Source of the DNA: an uncultured Acidobacteriota bacterium
GTDB lineage: Bacteria > Acidobacteriota > Thermoanaerobaculia > Gp7-AA8
Direction of reading: 5' to 3'
NCBI GenBank assembly: GCA_946887105.1
Contig: CAMPKJ010000284.1
Location: 1 to 6,079 of the forward strand
DNA: 6,079 nucleotides
Below are positions 1 through 5,282 of the stretch, piece by piece. Made by a program: the position numbers and the translations under genes. Position 1 is the first letter of the stretch. The number at the start of each line of letters is the position of its first letter. The notes under the pieces were generated by a model. The model did not search any database. It was not told the DNA's origin and saw nothing but the letters and a program-made list of their open reading frames with translations.

Positions 1-43
1 GGGCGGGGGGGGGGGGGGGGGGGGGCGGCCCCCCGGCCCCCCC
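1..43. repeat. G/C homopolymer tract at window edge
   Basis: Positions 5-25 are 21 consecutive G, followed within a few bases by runs of six and seven C. In the jag reading frame this reads as a run of Gly, then Arg/Pro/Gly. A Gly/Pro-rich linker between the N-terminal Jag domain and the KH domain would not be surprising, so it could be real coding sequence. A perfect 21-G run is also typical of a sequencing or assembly artefact at a contig end. I cannot tell these apart here, so the jag translation before about position 44 should not be trusted. Confidence 0.6.
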
Positions 44-634
44 GACTCCGGCGGCGGCGGCCGGCGAGGTGGCCGCAGCCGCGGACGCCGGGACGACGAG
101 TTTCAGTCCGGCGATTTCGAAACGTTCCTCGGCGATGTCCCGGAGCAGGGGCCGGAGTCGGAGGGCGCGCGCGCGGTTCGCGAGTGGTGCGAAACGGCGC
201 TGGCGCTGGCGAAGCTGAGCATGGTCGTGCGCACCGAGGAGAACGACACGCAGATCCAGGTGCGCCTCTATGGCAGCGACTCCAAGATGCTCATCGACCG
301 GCACGGCGAATTGCTCGACGCGGTTCAGGTTCTCGCGAACAAGGCGCTGGTCGGCCGCAGCACGGAGAAAGACATCGAGCTCGATTGCGAGCAGTTCAAG
401 GAGCGGCGTTCGGAGGATCTCGAACAGCGGGCGCGCGACGTCGCGGATCGGGTGCGCCGGGGCGGACGGGAAGAACTTCTGCCCGCGATGTCTCCGATCG
501 AGCGCCGCATCGTGCACATCGCGTTGCGCGATGACGCCGACGTGACCACGGAATCGCGCGGCGACGGCTTCTACAAGCGCGTGGCCATCGTGCGGCGATC
601 CGATGTTGCGGAGCCGCCGGCGCAGGAGTCGTGA
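2..634 (+). CDS. jag: Jag (SpoIIIJ-associated) RNA-binding protein, KH and R3H domains, 5' end missing
   Basis: This is the C-terminal part of Jag (also called KhpB/EloR in Gram-positives), a cytoplasmic single-stranded RNA-binding protein. The frame is open from the window edge to TGA at 632-634, giving 210 visible residues. Residues 1-60 are low-complexity and acidic linker. A KH domain begins at the helix around residue 61 (EWCETALALAKL), so the ATG at 221 would cut into it and is not a credible start. The KH loop, normally GxxG (GKRG or GRRG), reads DRHG at residues 99-102. The R3H domain follows, with ERRIVH carrying the Arg-x3-His signature (R168, H172), then the typical DDADVTTES segment and a YKRVAI strand ending. 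The N-terminal Jag domain lies outside the window. The stop overlaps the mnmE start (GTGA), so the two genes are probably translationally coupled. The family assignment is firm; the exact role in this organism is unknown. Confidence 0.93.
   Translation, partial: GGGGGGGGRPPGPPDSGGGGRRGGRSRGRRDDEFQSGDFETFLGDVPEQGPESEGARAVREWCETALALAKLSMVVRTEENDTQIQVRLYGSDSKMLIDRHGELLDAVQVLANKALVGRSTEKDIELDCEQFKERRSEDLEQRARDVADRVRRGGREELLPAMSPIERRIVHIALRDDADVTTESRGDGFYKRVAIVRRSDVAEPPAQES
624..634 (+). promoter_or_regulatory. Close-set Shine-Dalgarno and GTGA overlap starting mnmE
   Basis: AGGAG at 624-628 lies only 2 nt before the GTG at 631, closer than the usual 5-9 nt. The GTG overlaps the jag stop TGA at 632-634. 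No other in-frame ATG/GTG/TTG exists between here and the conserved MnmE N-terminal strand (DTIVAPATP), so this GTG must be the start despite the tight spacing. Re-initiation by ribosomes finishing jag is the simplest explanation. Confidence 0.5.
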
Positions 635-1959
635 ACCCGTCGCCGCCGCTCAGGGCAGGCTTCGACACGATCGTCGCGCCCGCGACGCCGCTCGGCCGCA
701 GCGCGTTGGCGATCGTGCGGGTCGACGGGCCGGGCGGTGTCGAGATACTTCAGCAACTGAGTAAGGGTGGCGTGCCACCCATCCGTACGGCCACACTCCT
801 CCGCCTGCCGATGCTCGACGAGTGCATCGCCATCCGTTACGAGGCGCCGCACTCCTTCACCGGCAACGATTTGGTCGAGCTCACGTTGCATGGCAATCCG
901 CTGATCGTCGAACAGGTCATCGCGGCGTGCGTAGCGCTCGGAGCGCGGATGGCCGAGCCGGGCGAGTTCACCGAGCGCGCGGTGCTGAACGGCAAGATGG
1001 ATCTGGTGCAGGCGGAATCGATCGCGGATCTGATCAACGCCCGCACCACGCTGCAGGCGAAGTTGTCGCTTTCGAATCTCGAGGGCGTGTTGAGCCGCAC
1101 CGCTTCGTCCATCCGGCAGACGCTGCTCGAAGTGATCTCCCGGCTGGAGGCGGCGCTCGATTTTTCAGAGGAAGGCTACGAGTTCATCACGCGCGCCGAT
1201 GTCCGCCTCCGGCTGGAAGAAGTGTTGCGCCAGCTGACGTCGATGGGCGAGACGTATCGCCGTGGACGCGCCACTACGTCCGGTTGGAACGCGGTGATCC
1301 TCGGGCGGCCGAATGCCGGCAAGTCGACGCTGCTCAACCGGCTCGTCGGCAGCGATCGCGCGATCGTCACCGCCATCCCCGGAACGACGCGCGACATCGT
1401 GCGCGAGACCATCGAGATCGGCGGACTGCCGGTCACGATCGCCGACACCGCCGGGCTGCGGGAAAGCTCGGATTTGGTCGAAGGCATCGGCATCGAGCGA
1501 GCGCGCCAGGCAGCCGGTGCCGCGGACCTCGTCCTTTACTTGATCGACTCCTCGGCCGGGATGACGGACGAAGATCGCCGGGAGCTGGGCCAGCTCGACG
1601 ACGTTCTGGTCGTGTACACAAAGAAAGACCTGACCCCACCGGCTGACCCTGACGCGCTTTCCATAAGTGTTGCATCTGACGAAGGGGTAGGCGAACTGCT
1701 CCGTCGTTTGGATGAGCTTGTTCGCGCTCGCTTTGCTGCACCGGAAGGCGCACTGGTGAATGAGCGGCAGCGCCATTCTGTAGCCGAGTCTGCCGCAGCG
1801 GTTCAGTCCGCTATCGATTCTGTTGAGCTCGGTTTGGACGAGCAGATGATCCTGGTCGACCTCTACCGCAGCGCGAATGCGCTTGCTTCACTCACAGGCT
1901 CGATCACGCGCGACGACGTGTACGCCGAGATCTTCTCCAAATTCTGCATCGGGAAATGA
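631..1959 (+). CDS. mnmE: tRNA uridine-5-carboxymethylaminomethyl modification GTPase MnmE
   Basis: MnmE (TrmE) is a cytoplasmic, potassium-dependent GTPase. With MnmG it installs the (carboxymethyl)aminomethyl group at C5 of wobble uridine 34 in a set of tRNAs. The protein has 442 residues, close to the ~450 usual in the family. The N-terminal folate-binding domain starts at DTIVAPATPLGR (residues 12-23) and runs to about 120, with the conserved GEFTERAVLNGK at 111-122. A helical domain contains the inserted G domain: G1 GRPNAGKS at 225-232, G2 PGTTRD at 250-255, G3 DTAG at 272-275. The G4 box is TKKD at 330-333 instead of NKxD. The C-terminus FCIGK carries the essential Cys of the CxGK motif (C439). 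The GTG start overlaps jag and the stop overlaps an in-frame mnmG ATG. Codons from about residue 331 to 409 have much lower GC at the third position than the rest of the gene, although the protein stays intact. Confidence 0.97.
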   Translation: MNPSPPLRAGFDTIVAPATPLGRSALAIVRVDGPGGVEILQQLSKGGVPPIRTATLLRLPMLDECIAIRYEAPHSFTGNDLVELTLHGNPLIVEQVIAACVALGARMAEPGEFTERAVLNGKMDLVQAESIADLINARTTLQAKLSLSNLEGVLSRTASSIRQTLLEVISRLEAALDFSEEGYEFITRADVRLRLEEVLRQLTSMGETYRRGRATTSGWNAVILGRPNAGKSTLLNRLVGSDRAIVTAIPGTTRDIVRETIEIGGLPVTIADTAGLRESSDLVEGIGIERARQAAGAADLVLYLIDSSAGMTDEDRRELGQLDDVLVVYTKKDLTPPADPDALSISVASDEGVGELLRRLDELVRARFAAPEGALVNERQRHSVAESAAAVQSAIDSVELGLDEQMILVDLYRSANALASLTGSITRDDVYAEIFSKFCIGK

Positions 1960-3890
1960 CCGCGCGCTTGTCGTGTTCCACGTGGAACATGAATTCGGCG
2001 TTCGACATCCTGGTGATCGGCGGCGGCCATGCCGGCGCGGAAGCAGCTCGCGTCGCGGCCCGCGGTGGCGCGCGCGTAGCCATGGTCACCATGCTTCGCG
2101 ACGCCATCGGCCGCATGTCGTGCAACCCGGCCATCGGTGGTCTGGCCAAGGGAAACCTCGTCAAGGAGATCGATGCGCTCGGCGGCCTCATGGGCGAGGC
2201 CACCGATCGCGCGGGAATCCAATTCAAGGTGCTGAACCGCTCCAAGGGTCCGGCGGTCCAGGGACCGCGCGCGCAGTGCGATCGCGATCTCTACGCGAAC
2301 GCCGTCCAGAACATCCTTGCCGCCGAGCCGAACCTGACCATCATCGAAGGATCGGTGTCTTCGCTGATCCTCGACGGTCAGACCGTGCGCGGCGCGATCC
2401 TCGGCGACGGCACGCGCCTCTCCGCCCGCGCCACGATCGTCACCACCGGCACGTTCCTTCGCGCGCTGATGCACTCCGGCGAGGTGAAGACTGCCGGCGG
2501 CCGTTTCGGCGAACCGTCCGCGGAGACGCTCTCGGACTCGCTGCACCATCTCGGTCTCCGGCTCGGACGCCTCAAGACCGGAACGCCGCCCCGCGTCGAC
2601 CGCACCACGGTCGACTTCTCCAGGCTGGAGCAGGCGCCGGGCGATGCGCACCCGCGTCCGTTCTCGATCCTCACCGATCGGCTCGAGCAGCCGCAGGTCC
2701 TTTGCTGGCTGACCTACACCGGGGCCGTCGCGCACGATTGGATCCGCGCGAACCTCCATCGCGCGCCGATGTACTCCGGACAGATCCACGCCGCCGGTCC
2801 GCGCTACTGCCCGTCGATCGAAGACAAGGTGGTCCGCTTCGCGGAGAAGGAACGCCATCAGGTGTTCGTCGAGCCGGAAGGTCTCCAGCATCCCTGGCTG
2901 TACATGAACGGGATCTCCACCTCGCTTCCGCCGGACGTGCAGGACGCGGTGGTGCGTTCGCTTCCCGGATTCGAGCAGGCGGTCATCGCCCGCTATGGAT
3001 ACGCGGTCGAGTACGACTTCGTGAACCCCGAGCAGCTCGAGCCGACACTGCAGGTGCGCGGGGCGGACGGGCTCTTTCTGGCCGGCCAGATCAACGGCAC
3101 GTCCGGATACGAGGAGGCGGCGGCGCAGGGACTCCTGGCGGGGATCAACGCGCTGCAGGCGATCCGCGGCGAAGCGCCGCTGATCCTGCGCCGCGATGAG
3201 GCGTACACCGCGGTGATGCTCGACGACCTGGTCACCCTCGGCACCGAGGAGCCGTACCGGATGTTCACCTCCCGCGCGGAGCACCGGCTGCTCCTCGGGT
3301 GCGACTCGGTCTATGAACGCCTTTCCCCGATCGCACAGCGTCTGCGCATCCTCGATCCGGAGCGTCAGCGCCGCATCGAAGCCCGCATCGCGCGCATGCA
3401 GCGCGGGGTCGCGGCGGGGGAGATCGACATCCGCCCCGACCGCGACACCGTGGCCTGGCTGCGGGAGGCCGGTCTGGAGCTCGTCGCGCCGAGCACCATC
3501 GCCAAGCTGATGCAGCGCCCGAATCTCGACATCGATTGCCTGATCGCCGCCGCCGGAAACGCCTTGCCCGAATTCGCGGAAGCATTTCGCGCACTGAGCG
3601 AGGAGGAGCGGGAGGGCGTCGTCAGCCGGCTCCGCTACGCCGGGTACATCGAGCGCCAGCAGCGCGAGGCGGAGAAGCTGTCCGCGGACGACGACCTGCG
3701 CATTCCGGCGGACATGACCTACGCGCTGCCCGGGCTCTCTCGCGAGATGACGGAGAAGCTCACGCGCGTTCGTCCCGTCTCGCTCGGCCAGGCGGGACGC
3801 ATTCCGGGAGTCACGCCCGCGGCGATCGCGATCGTGCGCATGCACGTCAGGCGGCGCGTCGCGCCGCGAACGATGAACGCGGAACGATGA
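1956..3890 (+). CDS. mnmG: tRNA uridine-5-carboxymethylaminomethyl modification enzyme MnmG (GidA)
   Basis: MnmG is the FAD-dependent partner of MnmE. It carries the flavin, NADH and methylene-folate chemistry for U34 modification of tRNA. From the ATG at 1956 (ATGA overlap with mnmE) it has 644 residues. The ATG at 1989 gives 633 and begins MNSAFDILV, nearer the usual N-terminus; parS lies between the two starts. Visible signatures: FAD-binding GGGHAG at 22-27, SCNPAIGGLAKG at 55-66 with conserved Cys56, GPRYCPSIEDK at 281-291 with Cys285 (first GidA signature), AGQINGTSGYEEAAAQG at 376-392 (second GidA signature), and EPYRMFTSRAEHRLLL at 432-447. The C-terminal tRNA/MnmE-binding domain includes LRYAGYIERQ (559-568) and RPVSLGQAGRIPGVTPAAI (606-624). 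The last seven residues and the stop come from the heptamer palindrome at 3869-3937. No key residue appears to be missing. Confidence 0.97.
   Translation: MTARLSCSTWNMNSAFDILVIGGGHAGAEAARVAARGGARVAMVTMLRDAIGRMSCNPAIGGLAKGNLVKEIDALGGLMGEATDRAGIQFKVLNRSKGPAVQGPRAQCDRDLYANAVQNILAAEPNLTIIEGSVSSLILDGQTVRGAILGDGTRLSARATIVTTGTFLRALMHSGEVKTAGGRFGEPSAETLSDSLHHLGLRLGRLKTGTPPRVDRTTVDFSRLEQAPGDAHPRPFSILTDRLEQPQVLCWLTYTGAVAHDWIRANLHRAPMYSGQIHAAGPRYCPSIEDKVVRFAEKERHQVFVEPEGLQHPWLYMNGISTSLPPDVQDAVVRSLPGFEQAVIARYGYAVEYDFVNPEQLEPTLQVRGADGLFLAGQINGTSGYEEAAAQGLLAGINALQAIRGEAPLILRRDEAYTAVMLDDLVTLGTEEPYRMFTSRAEHRLLLGCDSVYERLSPIAQRLRILDPERQRRIEARIARMQRGVAAGEIDIRPDRDTVAWLREAGLELVAPSTIAKLMQRPNLDIDCLIAAAGNALPEFAEAFRALSEEEREGVVSRLRYAGYIERQQREAEKLSADDDLRIPADMTYALPGLSREMTEKLTRVRPVSLGQAGRIPGVTPAAIAIVRMHVRRRVAPRTMNAER
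1974..1989. other. parS: parS centromere-like site overlapping the mnmG start
   Basis: TGTTCCACGTGGAACA is a perfect 16-bp palindrome and matches the general chromosomal parS pattern TGTTnCACGTGnAACA, the site bound by ParB. parB itself lies about 3.3 kb downstream in this window. The palindrome is read in frame as Cys-Ser-Thr-Trp-Asn if mnmG starts at 1956. If mnmG starts at the ATG of 1989-1991, the last base of parS is the A of that start codon. The assignment rests on the sequence match plus the parAB context. Confidence 0.93.
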
Positions 3891-3937
3891 ACGATGAGTA
3901 AGTCTCCGTCATCGTTCATCGTTCATCGTGCATCGTT
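3869..3937. repeat. Heptamer-built palindrome across the mnmG/rsmG junction
   Basis: The left arm (3869-3896) is four 7-bp units: AACGATG, AACGCGG, AACGATG, AACGATG. The right arm (3910-3937) is four units of the complement: CATCGTT, CATCGTT, CATCGTG, CATCGTT. The inner 16 bp of each arm (3882-3897 and 3909-3924) are perfectly complementary, with an 11-nt loop at 3898-3908. Over 29-nt arms (3869-3897 against 3909-3937) I count 26 of 29 pairs. The imperfect unit is third from the centre on both sides. No T-run follows, so this is not a standard intrinsic terminator. The mnmG stop (3888-3890) and rsmG start (3894-3896) both lie in the left arm. It looks like a dispersed intergenic repeat (REP- or STRR-like); whether other copies exist cannot be seen from this window. 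Confidence 0.85.
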
Positions 3938-4484
3938 GGATTTCTACAAGTCCGAGCTCCTGAAATGGACCGCCAAGGTGAACCTCATCGGTCCCGAGGC
4001 GAAGGAGCATCTCGACGAGCACATTGCCGAGGCGGTGGCGGCGGCGGAGATCCTGCGACCGCGGGGTCAGGTCCTCGATTTCGGGTCTGGCGGGGGCTTG
4101 CCGGCCATTCCGATGGCTATCGTTTCGCCGGAAGCGCGTTTCCATCTGGTCGAGGCGGACCAGAAGAAATGGGCGTTTTTGAAGCACATCGTGCGTGAGA
4201 GCGGCTTGAGCTGCCAGGTTTACGGTGATAGATTGTCGCGCCTTCTGCCGCGGCTTCCCGCCGATCTCCGTTTCTCGCTCGTCATTTCGCGTGCGGTGGG
4301 GAACCCGGAAGAGTGGGTACCGTCGCTGAAGGAGCACCTGGAGGATGGCGCGCGAATCGCCCTCTTTCAGGGGACGCCGGACGCGCCGGCGATCGCCGGG
4401 TTCGAGAGCGAAGCAGCAGTTCCGCTGCCGCGCGGCACATCGAATTACCTCGTACTGCTGACGTTCCACGTGGAACATCACTGA
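3894..4484 (+). CDS. rsmG: 16S rRNA (guanine(527)-N7)-methyltransferase RsmG (GidB)
   Basis: RsmG uses S-adenosylmethionine to methylate N7 of G527 in the 530 loop of 16S rRNA. In several bacteria its loss gives low-level streptomycin resistance. The 196-residue protein shows the RsmG N-terminal element FYKSELLKWTAKVNLIG (17-33), then the SAM-binding motif LDFGSGGGLPAIPMAI, the acidic strand end HLVEADQKKWAFLKHI, the QVYGDRLSRL segment and the SRAV motif. The conserved Lys-Gly turn of many homologues reads FQG here. The ATG at 3894 is preceded in frame by a stop at 3888, so the frame cannot begin earlier. Residues 1-14 are encoded by the palindromic repeat and do not resemble the usual RsmG first helix; the conserved Trp sits about ten residues closer to the start than in E. 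coli. TTG at 3936 is a possible but poorly supported alternative start. The C-terminus (TFHVEHH) is written over a parS site. The catalytic core looks intact. Confidence 0.93.
   Translation: MSKSPSSFIVHRASLDFYKSELLKWTAKVNLIGPEAKEHLDEHIAEAVAAAEILRPRGQVLDFGSGGGLPAIPMAIVSPEARFHLVEADQKKWAFLKHIVRESGLSCQVYGDRLSRLLPRLPADLRFSLVISRAVGNPEEWVPSLKEHLEDGARIALFQGTPDAPAIAGFESEAAVPLPRGTSNYLVLLTFHVEHH
4463..4476. other. parS: parS centromere-like site within the 3' end of rsmG
   Basis: GTTCCACGTGGAAC is a perfect 14-bp palindrome. The flanking bases make the 16-bp window CGTTCCACGTGGAACA, one mismatch from the site at 1974-1989. The two sites share 16 identical bases (GTTCCACGTGGAACAT). It encodes the Thr-Phe-His-Val-Glu-His end of RsmG and ends 16 bp before the parA ATG. 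The centre-to-centre distance to the other parS is 2488 bp. parS sites at the rsmG/parA boundary occur in many bacteria, which supports the call. Confidence 0.93.
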
Positions 4485-4492
4485 AGTCCTGA

Positions 4493-5269
4493 ATGCCTGC
4501 AAAGATCGTTACGCTCGTGAATCAGAAGGGTGGCGTCGGAAAAACGACGACCGCCATCAACCTCGGCGCGTCCCTCGCGGCCTGCGAGCGCAACATCCTG
4601 CTGGTCGATCTCGACCCCCAGGCCAACGCCACCTCCGGCCTCGGACTCCCCAAGAACGACGAAAAGTCGATCTATCCCGTCCTCACCGACGGCATGAACA
4701 TCCGCGAGGTCATCAAGCAGACCGAGCTGCCCAACTTCCACGTCGCGCCGTCCGCCGTCGACCTCGTCGCCGCCGAGCTCGAGCTCTCCGACGCCATCGG
4801 CCGCGAGTTCTACCTCCGCCGCGCGCTGCAGGAAGTGATCAACGATTACCACTACATCCTCATCGACTCGCCCCCGTCCCTCGGGCTGCTGACCATCAAC
4901 GGGCTCACTGCCGCCCATTCGGTGCTCGTGCCGATGCAATGTGAGTACTTCGCGATCGAAGGCGTTGCCCAGCTCCTCAACACCGTCGACCGCGTCCGCG
5001 ACATGCTCAACCCGGGGCTGGAGATCGAAGGCATCGCCCTGACCATGTTCGACGAGCGGATGAACCTGGCTCGCCAGGTCGCCGAAGAGGTGAGGAGCCA
5101 CTTCGCCGACAAGGTCTACGAGACCATCATCCCGCGAAATGTACGGCTGGGCGAGGCGCCGTCGTTCGGCAAACCGATCATCCTCTACGACATCCGCTCG
5201 CGAGGCAGCGAGGCGTACATCAACCTCGCCCGAGAGTTCATCCAACGTGCGGAGACCGTACTTCCATGA
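4493..5269 (+). CDS. parA: Chromosome-partitioning ATPase ParA (Soj family)
   Basis: ParA is a deviant Walker-A ATPase that binds the nucleoid non-specifically as an ATP dimer and moves ParB-parS complexes to segregate replicated origins. The 258-residue length is typical of chromosomal Soj/ParA proteins. They lack the N-terminal DNA-binding extension of the larger plasmid type, and this one starts directly at the nucleotide-binding fold. The deviant Walker A motif KGGVGKTT spans 12-19, with the signature Lys12 and the P-loop Lys17. Walker A' is LLVDLDPQANAT, with D38 and D40. Walker B is ILIDSPPSLG, with D124. The later PMQCEYFAIEGVAQL and PRNVRLGEAPSFGKPI segments are characteristic of the family. 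The start lies 8 nt after the rsmG stop with only a weak purine stretch (TGAAG) upstream, so it is probably read from the same transcript. A parS site lies just upstream, where bound ParB could influence transcription, but that is inference. Confidence 0.97.
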   Translation: MPAKIVTLVNQKGGVGKTTTAINLGASLAACERNILLVDLDPQANATSGLGLPKNDEKSIYPVLTDGMNIREVIKQTELPNFHVAPSAVDLVAAELELSDAIGREFYLRRALQEVINDYHYILIDSPPSLGLLTINGLTAAHSVLVPMQCEYFAIEGVAQLLNTVDRVRDMLNPGLEIEGIALTMFDERMNLARQVAEEVRSHFADKVYETIIPRNVRLGEAPSFGKPIILYDIRSRGSEAYINLAREFIQRAETVLP

Positions 5270-5282
5270 TTGGGCAAAAGCC

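Noticed and set aside
221..634. ATG at 221 as the true start of jag
   Set aside because: The frame is open upstream to the window edge and already contains the first helix of the KH domain, so the gene must begin further upstream.
765..780. Inverted repeat GGGTGGC-GT-GCCACCC inside mnmE
   Set aside because: Seven-bp arms in GC-rich coding sequence with a 2-nt spacer; no T-run, no gene boundary and intact coding. Most likely chance.
1877..3199. Overlapping +1 frame across mnmE end and mnmG
   Set aside because: Arg/Pro/Gly-rich shadow of mnmG without any family motif; its FHVEH string is just the parS palindrome read in another frame.
1863..3845. Long open frame on the minus strand opposite mnmG (and other long antisense frames)
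   Set aside because: High-GC genes with strong GC at third codon positions create long shadow frames. The plus strand carries full-length MnmG with all signatures, and the antisense translation is Arg/His/Asp-rich with no recognisable domain.
3882..3924. Palindrome as an intrinsic transcription terminator between mnmG and rsmG
   Set aside because: No T-tract follows the right arm, the stem is not especially GC-rich, and the arm contains the rsmG start codon, so termination here would remove rsmG from the transcript.
4200..4492. Separate promoter for parAB inside rsmG
   Set aside because: I found no convincing -35/-10 pair with proper spacing; the 8-nt gap to rsmG fits cotranscription. A promoter with an unfamiliar consensus cannot be excluded.
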